64,000 bases of DNA from JAEUOS01 sp965279115 (GTDB lineage Bacteria > Pseudomonadota > Gammaproteobacteria > Burkholderiales > JAEUOS01): contig OZ257137.1 of assembly GCA_965279115.1 (NCBI GenBank), positions 6,696,001 to 6,760,000 on the forward strand, given 5' to 3'. A program made the position numbers and the translations under genes. The notes under the pieces are model-generated. The model was not told the origin of the DNA and ran no database searches. It saw only the letters and a program-made list of their open reading frames with translations. Numbering within the stretch: position 1 is the first letter of the stretch; the number at the start of each line of letters is the position of its first letter. Positions 9,104-17,695 of this stretch are shown piece after piece.

Positions 9104-11065
9104 CTAGACCTGATTGCCGGAAAACGCCAGCATGTTATCGAGGTTGCGGTCCTGCTTGAGGGTATCGCGACGGGTACGCGCGGAAATGCGCTCGGCGCGC
9201 CCCTGGGTGGCACGCCGGAGGATACCCAGCCAAAACGGCGGGAGCCCCTGCGGAAAGCGGCGCTTGAGCAGCGCGAGCAGGCCGCCGCCATGGTCGGCGA
9301 ACAGCGAGTCCTCCAGGGAGACGATCGCCTGCACGCTGCCGGGATCGCCCTGGCGCGCGCAGCGGCCGAACAACTGCCGGTCGATGCGCGGCGAGTCATG
9401 GTACTCGGTGAGGATCACATGCAATCCGCCGGCCTCGACCACACCGGGCCCGAGATGGATGTCGGTTCCGCGCCCGGCCATGTTGGTCGCTACCGTGACG
9501 ACGCCGGCGCCGCCGGCGGCCGCGACGATCTGCGCTTCCACGGCGTCCTGGCGCGCGTTGAGCACCACGTGCGGCAAGCCGGTGGCGGCAAGCACTGCGG
9601 AAAGCCGTTCGGACGCTTCCACCGAGCGCGAACCGATCAGCACCGGACGCCCCTGTTCATGCTTGCGCCGCGCGGCGATCGCCACGGCCTCCCACTTCGC
9701 CTTTTCGTCCGCCACGCACAGAGGAGGTTCGACCTTGCGCAGGCTCGGCCGGTTGGTCGGGATCGGTTCGGTCTCAAGCGCGTACACCGAGCGCAACTCG
9801 GCGCGCACTTCGCGGGCGGTACCCGTCATGCCGGACAGGCGCAGGTAGCGGCGGAAATAGCGCTGGTAGGTGATGCGCGCCAGGGTGCGGGTCTGCTCGG
9901 ACAGTTCGCACTCCTCCTTGGTCTCGATGAGCTGGTGCAGCCCCTGTTCCCACTTGCGCCCCTCGAGGACGCGGCCGGTGTACTCGTCGACGATCTGCAC
10001 TTCACCGTCGGCGACGATGTATTGCTGGTCGCGCTGGAACAGGCGCAGCGCCCGCAGTGCCTGCGCGACCAAGGTCTCGCGGCCGTGCCCGGCGGCCCAG
10101 TCGGGACCCAGGCCGGCACAGCGCTCGGCCAGGGCGGCCCGCCCGGCTGCCTTCAGATGCAAGTGGCGGCGGTCCATCTCGATCTCGAAATGTTCGCCGT
10201 CGCTGAGTCCGCGCGCAAGCTCGAGCGCGGTCCGGTACAGCGCCGGGTCACCGGTCTGGCCACTGCTGGCGGCAAGGATCAGCGGCGTCTTGGCTTCATC
10301 GATGAGGATGCTGTCGGCCTCGTCGACAATCGCGAAATGCAGGCCGCGCAGGAGGGGCGCTTCCTCCGCCCGGCCAGCCAGGAAAGCGCGCACCTTCAGT
10401 TGTGCCCGGCTGGCCCGGCCGCCGGCGGCGACCCGGTCCTTGAGGTAGTCGAACACCAGTTCCTTGTTGGTGCAGTAGGTGACGTCGCAGGCATAGGCAC
10501 GGCGTCGCGCATCCAGGCTCATGCCGGTGACGATGGTGCCGACCTTGAGGCCGAAAAACGCGTACAGCGGCCCCATCTCCTCGGCGTCGCGCAGGGCCAG
10601 GTAGTCATTGACCGTCACCACATGGGTCGGCAACCCGGCGACTCCGCCGATGCAGGCGGCCAGCGCGGCGGTAAGGGTCTTGCCTTCGCCGGTCTGCATT
10701 TCAATCAGCTTGCCGGCGAACAGTGTGGCAGCACCCATCAGCTGCACATCGTACGGTCGCTTGCCGAGCGTACGGAAGGCGGCTTCGCGGATCAGTGCGA
10801 AGGCACGCGCCGCTTCATGCGGTTGTTCCAGCGCGCCGCGCGCGGCGCGCCGCATGTCCTGACGCAACGTCTCGTCTTCCAGCGCTGCAACGCTGTCGGC
10901 GAGCGCGCCGGCCGCGCCGATCAGCCCGCCAACCGCGCGGCGATGCGGCAGCAGCCTTTGCCAAAGGCCGCCGACCATCTCGCGTGTCCATGCGTCGAAC
11001 CCGTTCTCGTTGCGGTCCGCGCGTTCCGGATAGATCCCGTGCGCCACGTCGTCGCCGGTGGCCAT
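9104..11065 (-). CDS. SecA-like preprotein translocase ATPase, C-terminally shortened
   Basis: SecA-family motor of 653 residues against about 900 for housekeeping SecA. Motifs seen: Walker A TGEGKT (125-130), DEAD box IVDEADSILIDEA (about 246-258), preprotein-crosslinking region ending YIVADGEVQIVDEYTGR, LSGMTGTA, and the second helicase domain with NMAGRGTDIHLG and GRCARQGDPGS. Most of the helical scaffold/wing after NBD2 and the zinc-binding C-terminus are absent. The start is the ATG at 11065, seven bases after the M50 gene stop; the frame is open further upstream, but that part overlaps the M50 gene and is not SecA-like. SecA normally drives export through SecYEG. Here, inside an operon of HlyD adaptors, it is more likely a specialised paralogue for the giant LEPR-XLL protein, which is inference. 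No SecY paralogue is encoded nearby. Confidence 0.9.
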   Translation of the reverse strand: MATGDDVAHGIYPERADRNENGFDAWTREMVGGLWQRLLPHRRAVGGLIGAAGALADSVAALEDETLRQDMRRAARGALEQPHEAARAFALIREAAFRTLGKRPYDVQLMGAATLFAGKLIEMQTGEGKTLTAALAACIGGVAGLPTHVVTVNDYLALRDAEEMGPLYAFFGLKVGTIVTGMSLDARRRAYACDVTYCTNKELVFDYLKDRVAAGGRASRAQLKVRAFLAGRAEEAPLLRGLHFAIVDEADSILIDEAKTPLILAASSGQTGDPALYRTALELARGLSDGEHFEIEMDRRHLHLKAAGRAALAERCAGLGPDWAAGHGRETLVAQALRALRLFQRDQQYIVADGEVQIVDEYTGRVLEGRKWEQGLHQLIETKEECELSEQTRTLARITYQRYFRRYLRLSGMTGTAREVRAELRSVYALETEPIPTNRPSLRKVEPPLCVADEKAKWEAVAIAARRKHEQGRPVLIGSRSVEASERLSAVLAATGLPHVVLNARQDAVEAQIVAAAGGAGVVTVATNMAGRGTDIHLGPGVVEAGGLHVILTEYHDSPRIDRQLFGRCARQGDPGSVQAIVSLEDSLFADHGGGLLALLKRRFPQGLPPFWLGILRRATQGRAERISARTRRDTLKQDRNLDNMLAFSGNQV

Positions 11066-11072
11066 GGCCCTG

Positions 11073-13223
11073 CTAGACACGGAACTGCGAAAGGAAAAGC
11101 CGGCGCACGTCCCGCCAGAGGCGCCATCCCAACGGCTCGGGCGCGTGCTCGAAGCGCACATGGACACGACTGCCGAGAAAGCGGCCGAGATCACCGGCCG
11201 GCAGCGCAAGCTCGAACTCGAACAGCGATTCCATCGCCTTGACCCCTTGCTTGTCGCCAGGGTCGACGACGATATTGCCGCCACCGCTCTTGCCCAGGGC
11301 GGGGCTGGGCAGTTCCCTGGCGGCCTTGGGCACCGCGCGCACCAATTGCGCCGACCAGGCACGCGTCAGGTCCTGGGGCATCAGGATTTCGACACCGCGG
11401 GTCGCGAGCCGGACGTGATCGACCTGCGGCTGCGGCACCACCACGCGAACCAGCGGCACGTACTCGCCAACCACGTAGCCCAGCACCTCGCCCTTTTTCA
11501 CGTACCGCCCTGGCAGGTCGGCGGGCCGGTCCATCAGCAGGGTGCCACGCGCCTGGCTGCGCATGGTCAGTTTGGCTGCATCGTCGTTCAGGCGTTCCAG
11601 CGCCGCCTTCTCGCGTCGCAGTTCCTCCTCGATCTGCCCGGCCCTGGAAGGGTTGCTTCCCCAGGCCGCGTCGTAACGAGCGCCCACCTCGTCAACCCGC
11701 GCGGCCTGGGCTCCAAGGTTGGCCGCGAGTTCCGGGTCAAGGCTTTGCACCACCGCGTCGCCGGCGCGCACGCCGGCCCCCGGCTCGACCAACACCGTCT
11801 TGACGAAGCCATTGGTGCGCGCGCGCAGCAGCGCCTGCTCGGGAAGCCACACCACACCTTGCGCATTGGTATGGTAGGGAAACGGAATGACGAACAGCAT
11901 GAGGCCGAGCGCAACCAGCGTGCCGGCAAGGATGCCGCGCACCCGTTGCGCGCGCGCCGCGTATTGCGGACTGGTGACCAGCGCGGCGACACCCTTGGCC
12001 AAGGGGATCACCAGGCTGGAAACCAGGCCCCACAGCGCCAGAACCACGCCCACGAAGAAATACTGCTGCGCGATGAACATCGAGATGCCGAACAGTACGG
12101 TCAAGCGGTACACGTAGGCGAGCGGCGCGTAGCCGATCAGCCATTTGCGTTCGCCCGGCGCCGCGGCGGGCGGCTCGATGGGTTTGACACCGAACACATG
12201 CCGGTCCGCGAGGTATTTCCAGTACTGGTTGGCGCGCGTGCCCAGATTGGGGATCTCAAGCCAATCCGCCAGGATGTAGTAACCATCGTAGCGCAGCAGC
12301 GGATTGGCGTTGAACAGCAATGTCGTCACGCTCGCCAGGACGATGGCGTTGTAGGCCAGCGAGCGTACCAGGCCGGGTTCGAGCATCAGCCATGCGTAAA
12401 ACGCCAGGGCGGCGATGAAAAGCTCGGTAAGCATGCCCGCGGCGCCCACCAGCATGCGATCGGTCTTGCGTACGAAGGCCGATGAGGCCGAGGCATCCAC
12501 ATAAGGGACCGGAAACACCATCAGGAGCATGATGCCCATTTCATGCACTTCGCCGCCACGCAGCTTCACACTGATGCCGTGTCCCATCTCGTGGGCCGCC
12601 TTGATGATGGGGAAAACCACGCCCATGACGATCAGGTTGTCCAGGGTCAGCAACTGTTCGCTGAAATTGCGCGTCAGGTCGACCCAGTGCGAGGGCACCA
12701 TCAGCAGTGCCGGCAGGACGACTGCCAGCCAGAGCAGCAACCCGGCACCGGCCAGCGGCCGCATCCAGGCGACGATCTTCGCCAGCGCACGGTCCGGATC
12801 CCAAAGCTGGAAGCGCAGCGACATCGGGTTGAGGTAGCGGCTGGTCCACTGGCGCCGCATCTGTTTGGCGCGCCGCTCGAAAAGCTCGGCCACATCCGGA
12901 TTGACGTCGCACTGGATCAGGTCCGCGCCGTACATCTGCCCGAGCAGGCGGATCACCTCCTCCTGGGCCGGCGTGTCTTCGGCCAGTTCGCCGGTCAGGC
13001 GTTCCCAAGCGGCGTCCATCGAGCGCTTGCCGTCCATCAGGCTGATGACGCGATAGGACTGCGGGTTGAAGCGGTGGTACTTGCCGCCGACGCGGTCCTC
13101 CATCACGTACCACACCTCGCCGCGGTAGGCATGGCGGTGGATGCGAACGTGTCCGCGCAGGCGCGGCTTGAGGTGCGCGATGCGGTACCAGTTGGTGGAA
13201 AGCAGCGCGGTCGTACCGCTCAT
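11073..13223 (-). CDS. PqqD-like / M50 site-2-type metalloprotease / HlyD fusion
   Basis: A 716-residue polytopic membrane protein with three parts. Residues about 25-105 resemble a PqqD-type peptide-binding fold (YHRFNPQSYRVISLMDG). Residues about 155-460 form a multi-helix M50 zinc protease with HEMGH at 211-215 and the third metal ligand in NPLLRYDGYY (Asp313), as in YydH-type peptide zinc metalloproteases. Residues about 465-716 form a HlyD-like adaptor with a lipoyl half (LLRARTNGFVKTVLVEPG), a short coiled coil and a beta-barrel. Both metal motifs are intact, so proteolysis is plausible. The gene lies 4 bp after the GAF-HlyD gene and 7 bp before the SecA-like gene. It may process or anchor the exported substrate at the inner membrane. 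The substrate assignment is inferred. Confidence 0.87.
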   Translation of the reverse strand: MSGTTALLSTNWYRIAHLKPRLRGHVRIHRHAYRGEVWYVMEDRVGGKYHRFNPQSYRVISLMDGKRSMDAAWERLTGELAEDTPAQEEVIRLLGQMYGADLIQCDVNPDVAELFERRAKQMRRQWTSRYLNPMSLRFQLWDPDRALAKIVAWMRPLAGAGLLLWLAVVLPALLMVPSHWVDLTRNFSEQLLTLDNLIVMGVVFPIIKAAHEMGHGISVKLRGGEVHEMGIMLLMVFPVPYVDASASSAFVRKTDRMLVGAAGMLTELFIAALAFYAWLMLEPGLVRSLAYNAIVLASVTTLLFNANPLLRYDGYYILADWLEIPNLGTRANQYWKYLADRHVFGVKPIEPPAAAPGERKWLIGYAPLAYVYRLTVLFGISMFIAQQYFFVGVVLALWGLVSSLVIPLAKGVAALVTSPQYAARAQRVRGILAGTLVALGLMLFVIPFPYHTNAQGVVWLPEQALLRARTNGFVKTVLVEPGAGVRAGDAVVQSLDPELAANLGAQAARVDEVGARYDAAWGSNPSRAGQIEEELRREKAALERLNDDAAKLTMRSQARGTLLMDRPADLPGRYVKKGEVLGYVVGEYVPLVRVVVPQPQVDHVRLATRGVEILMPQDLTRAWSAQLVRAVPKAARELPSPALGKSGGGNIVVDPGDKQGVKAMESLFEFELALPAGDLGRFLGSRVHVRFEHAPEPLGWRLWRDVRRLFLSQFRV

Positions 13224-13227
13224 GGCT

Positions 13228-15051
13228 TCACGGCATGTATTCCCACACGGCCAGGCGCAGCCAGTCGGTCAGGCGGTGGGTCCAGATCCACAACAGGCTG
13301 CGCTTGTCCGAGTCGATCTTCGCCACGCCCTCCATGCCGGGCCGCAGCGGTGCCGCGCCATCCGGCAGCGCGGCCTCGACGCGGAAATAGTTGCGCCCGT
13401 CCTCGGCCACCGATACGGGCGTGATTTTCCTGACGTTCAGCGCATGGACACGCCCCGGCATGCTGGCAAGCACCATCTCGCCGGTGGCACCTTCGCGCAG
13501 GTAGGCGATATCGCGCTCGTCGACCTTGAGGATGACCCGCCACGCATCGAGCGGCGCCAGTTCGAACAACACCTTGCCCTGCTCCACCGGGGACCCCAGT
13601 TCCTGCGACAGGTCGCCGCGCACCACGACGCCGTTGAAGGGCGCGGTCACCTGGACCCGCGCGAGCTTTTCCAGCACCAGGTCGAGCTGCGCATGCGCCT
13701 GCGCCGCCTGCGCGGCGGCGATCCGTGCAGCGACCCGGTCGTCCTTGGCCATGCCCTCACGCTCCTTGCGCACGGCCACTTCGTACTCCGATTCCCAACG
13801 CACCCGTTCCAGCTTGAGGTCGCGGTCCTCAAGTGTGGCCAATACCTGCCCCTGCTTGACGATGTCGCCCGCCCGCGCCGGCGCTTCGCGCAGGTAACCC
13901 TGGAACGGGGCCACGGCGGCGCGCTGGACCAGCCCTTCCACACTCGCTTGGGCAGCCACCCTGTAGTGCACCGGGAAGAGCGCCAGAAACGCAAGCACCA
14001 GCACCAGCAGCGCGCCGGCGAGCTTGAGGCCGGGGCGCGACGTATCGGTGACCTTGCGCAGAACAGATTTCCAGCTGCGCCCGGCATGCGCGGCCAGGCT
14101 CTCGTCGGCCACCTGTTTCAGGTCCAGCACCGGCCCGAGCGCCATGCTGATGGTCTCGAGGGTGCCGAGGTCTTCCGCGCTGAAGGGTGCGTCACGCTCA
14201 AGCAGCCATACGCCGGCGACGCGCTGCCCCGCTTCAAGCGGAATGGCGCACAGGGCGCCGCTGCCGCTTTCTTCCGCGTAGCGCCGCAGTCCGGCGGTGA
14301 TGAGCACCCCGCCCTGCCCGACTTCCGGCAGCACGATCGCAACACGCTGGTCGAACGCCTCGTTCATCGCCTGCGCCGACAGGTTCATCAAGTTGGCTTT
14401 TTCGTCAAACCACGCTGAATGCGACACCGCACTTACCCGCACGGTCTTGCCCTGCTCCACACCCAGCTGGACCTGGTGGCAATCGAAGCGCTGCGCCAGA
14501 CGGTTCACCGCGGACAGGCCCGCCTTGCCGAAATCCGGCTCGGCCAGGACGGCAAGCATGAGATCGAACAGGAAAGCGGAGTTCTCCAGGCGCGCGGCCT
14601 GCTCGCCAAGCGCTCGCCGGTTGTGAACATCGATCAGCCAGCCCACGCCCCAGTGCGCCAGCCGCATGGCCCGCGTGAGCTCCGCCTCCTCCACCAGTCC
14701 CACTTCGAGCACCACCGCCCCGAAGGTACCGGCGGCGCTGCTCAGGGGATAAGCAAACTGGATCGACGCTTCACCGCGCTCGACCGCGCCCTGCTGCTGC
14801 GTCAGGGCCTTTTGCGCGATCGGCGCCAGGTAGCTCAGATCCACCGCCTCCGGCCAGGCCGCGATCGGCGCATAGCTGCCGTCACCGTCCTGCAACAGAA
14901 CCAGCCCGGCCCGGGCGCCGGCGAGTATGCCGCAAAGGATGCCAATCCACGCGCGGCACAATTGCTCGGTCGTTCCGGCGCGGGCAAAGGCCAGCCACAG
15001 ATCGTCTTCGCCGGCCTTCGCGGCGTTGGAGTATTCGTTTGGCGCGTTCAT
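13228..15051 (-). CDS. GAF-domain / HlyD-family inner-membrane adaptor
   Basis: First gene of the operon, 607 residues. The N-terminal ~330 residues are soluble and contain a GAF-like module (about 170-320: QRFDCHQVQLGVEQGKTVRVSAVSHSAW, then GALCAIPLEAGQRVAGVWLLER). One transmembrane helix follows (LKLAGALLVLVLAFLALFPV). The C-terminal ~240 residues are a HlyD adaptor (lipoyl half VAPFQGYLREAPARAGDIVKQG, coiled coil, VTAPFNGVVVRGDL, barrel). This topology puts GAF in the cytoplasm and the adaptor in the periplasm. It could couple a small-molecule or redox signal, or a partner such as the SecA-like ATPase, to channel assembly. The function of the GAF part is unknown. Confidence 0.85.
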   Translation of the reverse strand: MNAPNEYSNAAKAGEDDLWLAFARAGTTEQLCRAWIGILCGILAGARAGLVLLQDGDGSYAPIAAWPEAVDLSYLAPIAQKALTQQQGAVERGEASIQFAYPLSSAAGTFGAVVLEVGLVEEAELTRAMRLAHWGVGWLIDVHNRRALGEQAARLENSAFLFDLMLAVLAEPDFGKAGLSAVNRLAQRFDCHQVQLGVEQGKTVRVSAVSHSAWFDEKANLMNLSAQAMNEAFDQRVAIVLPEVGQGGVLITAGLRRYAEESGSGALCAIPLEAGQRVAGVWLLERDAPFSAEDLGTLETISMALGPVLDLKQVADESLAAHAGRSWKSVLRKVTDTSRPGLKLAGALLVLVLAFLALFPVHYRVAAQASVEGLVQRAAVAPFQGYLREAPARAGDIVKQGQVLATLEDRDLKLERVRWESEYEVAVRKEREGMAKDDRVAARIAAAQAAQAHAQLDLVLEKLARVQVTAPFNGVVVRGDLSQELGSPVEQGKVLFELAPLDAWRVILKVDERDIAYLREGATGEMVLASMPGRVHALNVRKITPVSVAEDGRNYFRVEAALPDGAAPLRPGMEGVAKIDSDKRSLLWIWTHRLTDWLRLAVWEYMP

Positions 15052-15068
15052 GATTTTCAGGATCCCCG

Positions 15069-15100
15069 CGTCCTGCGGCCGCTACAGGCGCCGCAGGACG
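15069..15100 (-). other. 11-bp perfect hairpin in leader of secretion operon
   Basis: CGTCCTGCGGC and its perfect complement GCCGCAGGACG flank a 10-base loop, 17 bases upstream of the GAF-HlyD start codon. A GGGGAT ribosome-site-like sequence sits between hairpin and ATG. In the mRNA the stem would lie directly beside the ribosome site and could influence translation or act as an attenuator. No U-run follows, so it is not a standard terminator. Confidence 0.5.
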
Positions 15101-15280
15101 ACACGAGATCGCCCTAGCTCGCCTTCCCAGTTCGCCTGTCTGCCGGCGGCGAAATGTTACTTCAATTCAAACAACCCACTCGCACCATCACCTTGCGATG
15201 CGCGAGGGCGCACCTCCGGAAAATCGTCTACGGCAGGTGCCAGCCCGGATCCGGTGATGGTGCAGGCTTCGCCAAGAACC

Positions 15281-15301
15281 TATAATCCCGGAAAATTCCG
15301 G
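15281..15301 (+). promoter_or_regulatory. TATAAT box followed by 14-bp perfect palindrome
   Basis: In the 385-bp divergent gap 15052-15436, a consensus -10 hexamer TATAAT (15281-15286) is followed one base later by the perfect palindrome CCGGAAAATTCCGG (15288-15301). That places a dyad at the expected transcription start, about 135 bp upstream of the SulP gene. It is a reasonable promoter plus operator for the plus-strand gene. The -35 region is not convincing, so this is a candidate only. Confidence 0.4.
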
Positions 15302-15436
15302 CGCAAGTGTCAATTCGACCGGATTAGGCAGTGGTCCGAGGTTGGAGACTTTCCCGCGCTGGGTCCCGGGAATGCGTCCGCATTCGGCCAAATCACCACC
15401 GCGGTCAAATCGCCCGCGACCTTTCCAGAACAATAA

Positions 15437-17629
15437 ATGGCCGCGTATTCGCAGCAACTGGTGACCAGCGTTTCCGCCGGCCTGATCGCTGGAATCCGGA
15501 CGATCCTCGGCTCGGCCGCGATGGTCACGCTGGTGATGCCCAACACGCTTTCAGGTGGCGTCGCCCCGGCGCTCGAGGTCATCCTGATCGGCGGCGCGGT
15601 CCTCGCCGCATTCGTGGCCATGCTCAGCACGTACCCGGGTGCGGTGGCCCAGGTCCAGGATGGTCCGGCGGTCATTATCGGCGTGATGGCGACCAGCCTG
15701 GCCGCTTCGATGAAGGACAGCCTGCCGCCGGAGCTCGTGGTCCTGGTTGTTCTTGCGTGCACCAACGTGGCCGCGATCGCGGCCGGGCTGGTGTTCTACG
15801 GCCTCGGCGTATACCGGCTCGGCGCCCTGGTGAGGTTCATTCCGTACCCGGTGATCGGCGGCTTCCTGGCCGGCTCCGGCTTGTTGATCCTGCTCGGTTC
15901 GGGGCCGGTGCTGACCGGGCTGGAATTTTCAAGGATCGGGCCCGACGTCCTCATGGAACCGATGCGTGCGGCCAGATGGGTGCCCGGATTGCTTTTCGGT
16001 GTGATGCTCGTGGCCATCCTGCGCCGCTTCAGTCATGCCCTGCTGGTGCCAGGACTGCTTTTCGGCGCCGTGCTCCTTTATCACGTCGGGTTGCTGGCGG
16101 CGGGGGTAAAGATGGGGGATGCGCAGGCAGCGGGCTTGCTGCTTGGCCCATTTCCCGAGAACACCGGGCTCGGCATGCCCGCCTGGACCCGCCTGCCCCC
16201 GGACGCCTGGATCTACGTGCTGGGCCAGGTCCCGACCTTCGCGGCCATTGTCCTGGTGAGCGTGGTGGCCCTGCTTCTCAACGCGAGCGGCCTTGAACTG
16301 GCGACCCGCGGCGATCTCGACATCAATCGCGAACTGCGTGCCACCGGCGTGGCCAACATGGCCTCGGGCCTGTTGGGCGGCGCGGTCGGCTTCCATGCCC
16401 TTTCGGCCTCATTGCTGGGCTTCCGCATGGGCGCCAACAGCCGCATCATCGGCCTGACCGCCGCCGCCATGTGCCTGGTGGCACTCCTGGCGGGCACATC
16501 GCTCCTGGCCTACATGCCGAAGGCGATTCTCGGCGGCCTGCTTTTTTCCATGGGCGCCGGCCTCCTGATCGAATGGCTTTACGACGGCTGGCGCAAGCTG
16601 CCGCGCCAGGATTTCATGATCGTGGCGCTGATCGTGGCGGTGATCGGCAGTGTCGGCATCCTGGCCGGCGTCACCGTCGGCGTGGCGGTGGCGATGGCCA
16701 TATTCGTGCTCAGTTACAGCCGCGTGCGCGTGATCCGCCAGGAGCTTACCGGGGCCGAGTACCGCAGCAATGTCGATCGCAGCCCGGCAGCACTTGAAGT
16801 ATTGAAGGTTCAGGGCGAAGCCATCCGCGTGATCAAGCTGGAGGGCTTCATCTTTTTCGGCACCGCCTATTCGGTGCTGACGCAGATCCAGAAGATGATC
16901 GCCAACCCGGGGCCGCTGCCGCTGCGCTATCTGCTGCTCGATTTCCGTGACGTGCCGGCCAGCGATTCCTCGGCCATGTCGGCGTTTTCGAAAATCCACA
17001 CCTACTGCGAGCGCAACGGCTGCCAGCTGATGTTCACCCGCATGAACGACGCCATCGAGTCGCAGTTCAAGCAATCCGGACTGGGTCCCGATTCGACCAA
17101 CATCATCTTCTACGCGGACCTCGACATGGCGCTCGAGTATTGCGAGGAAGACCTGCTGGCCGGGGACGCCAACTCCAAGTTGCCGGTCGATTTCTCGATC
17201 TGGGACCGGATCCGCAAGGTGCTGCCCGCGGGCACTTCACTTTCGGCCTTCATGGCCTACCTGCAGCCGCGCACCTTCAACCCCGGCGAGTACCTGGTCA
17301 AGCAGGGCGGTCCTCCCGACGAGATCGTGTTCATCGAATCGGGGCGGGTGACCGTCCGGTTGACCTTCCCGGATGGCCGCTCGATCCGCCTGCGGTCCAT
17401 GACCATGGGCACCATGATCGGCGAGATCGGCATGTACCTGAACCAGCCGCGCAGCGCCTCCGCCGTGGCGGACCACGTCACGCAGGCTTATATTCTCAGC
17501 GCCGAGAAGCTGCGCGAGATGGAAGCGAACGATCCGCAGCTCGCCAACGCGCTCCATTACGCCATCGTCGCCTTGCTGGCGGAGCGCCTGGCCGGCACCA
17601 ACGGCCTCTTGCAACGGCTGATCAACTAG
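15437..17629 (+). CDS. SulP-family anion transporter with STAS and cyclic-nucleotide-binding domains
   Basis: A 730-residue inner-membrane transporter. The first ~420 residues form the SulP/SLC26 core of many hydrophobic helices (for example IPYPVIGGFLAGSGLLILLGSGPVL). Residues about 455-548 form a STAS domain (VIKLEGFIFFGTAYSVL, then LLLDFRDVPASDSSAMSAF). Residues about 598-720 form a Crp-type cNMP-binding domain (FNPGEYLVKQGGPPDEIVFIESGRV, then GEIGMYLNQPRSASAVADH, where PRSA matches the phosphate-binding cassette). SulP proteins move sulfate, bicarbonate or other anions, and the cNMP domain suggests direct nucleotide gating. The substrate cannot be read from sequence. An MFS gene follows 66 bp downstream. 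Confidence 0.9.
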   Translation: MAAYSQQLVTSVSAGLIAGIRTILGSAAMVTLVMPNTLSGGVAPALEVILIGGAVLAAFVAMLSTYPGAVAQVQDGPAVIIGVMATSLAASMKDSLPPELVVLVVLACTNVAAIAAGLVFYGLGVYRLGALVRFIPYPVIGGFLAGSGLLILLGSGPVLTGLEFSRIGPDVLMEPMRAARWVPGLLFGVMLVAILRRFSHALLVPGLLFGAVLLYHVGLLAAGVKMGDAQAAGLLLGPFPENTGLGMPAWTRLPPDAWIYVLGQVPTFAAIVLVSVVALLLNASGLELATRGDLDINRELRATGVANMASGLLGGAVGFHALSASLLGFRMGANSRIIGLTAAAMCLVALLAGTSLLAYMPKAILGGLLFSMGAGLLIEWLYDGWRKLPRQDFMIVALIVAVIGSVGILAGVTVGVAVAMAIFVLSYSRVRVIRQELTGAEYRSNVDRSPAALEVLKVQGEAIRVIKLEGFIFFGTAYSVLTQIQKMIANPGPLPLRYLLLDFRDVPASDSSAMSAFSKIHTYCERNGCQLMFTRMNDAIESQFKQSGLGPDSTNIIFYADLDMALEYCEEDLLAGDANSKLPVDFSIWDRIRKVLPAGTSLSAFMAYLQPRTFNPGEYLVKQGGPPDEIVFIESGRVTVRLTFPDGRSIRLRSMTMGTMIGEIGMYLNQPRSASAVADHVTQAYILSAEKLREMEANDPQLANALHYAIVALLAERLAGTNGLLQRLIN

Positions 17630-17695
17630 TCCCGCCAGCGGGCGCGGCCCGCCGGGGCTGCGGCGTCGTTTTCGCCACCGGAACAAAATTCAACC

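Noticed and set aside
9068..11242. 724-codon plus-strand open frame
   Set aside because: It is antisense to the SecA-like gene, whose motifs are unambiguous; the plus-strand product resembles nothing known.
11066..11362. N-terminal extension of the SecA-like gene by 99 codons
   Set aside because: The extension overlaps the end of the M50-HlyD gene and its translation (Ser/Arg/Pro-rich) has no SecA similarity; the ATG at 11065 fits better.
11058..14418. Long plus-strand open frames of 475, 293 and 425 codons
   Set aside because: They are antisense shadows of the M50-HlyD and GAF-HlyD genes, His/Gln/Arg-rich with no recognisable motif.
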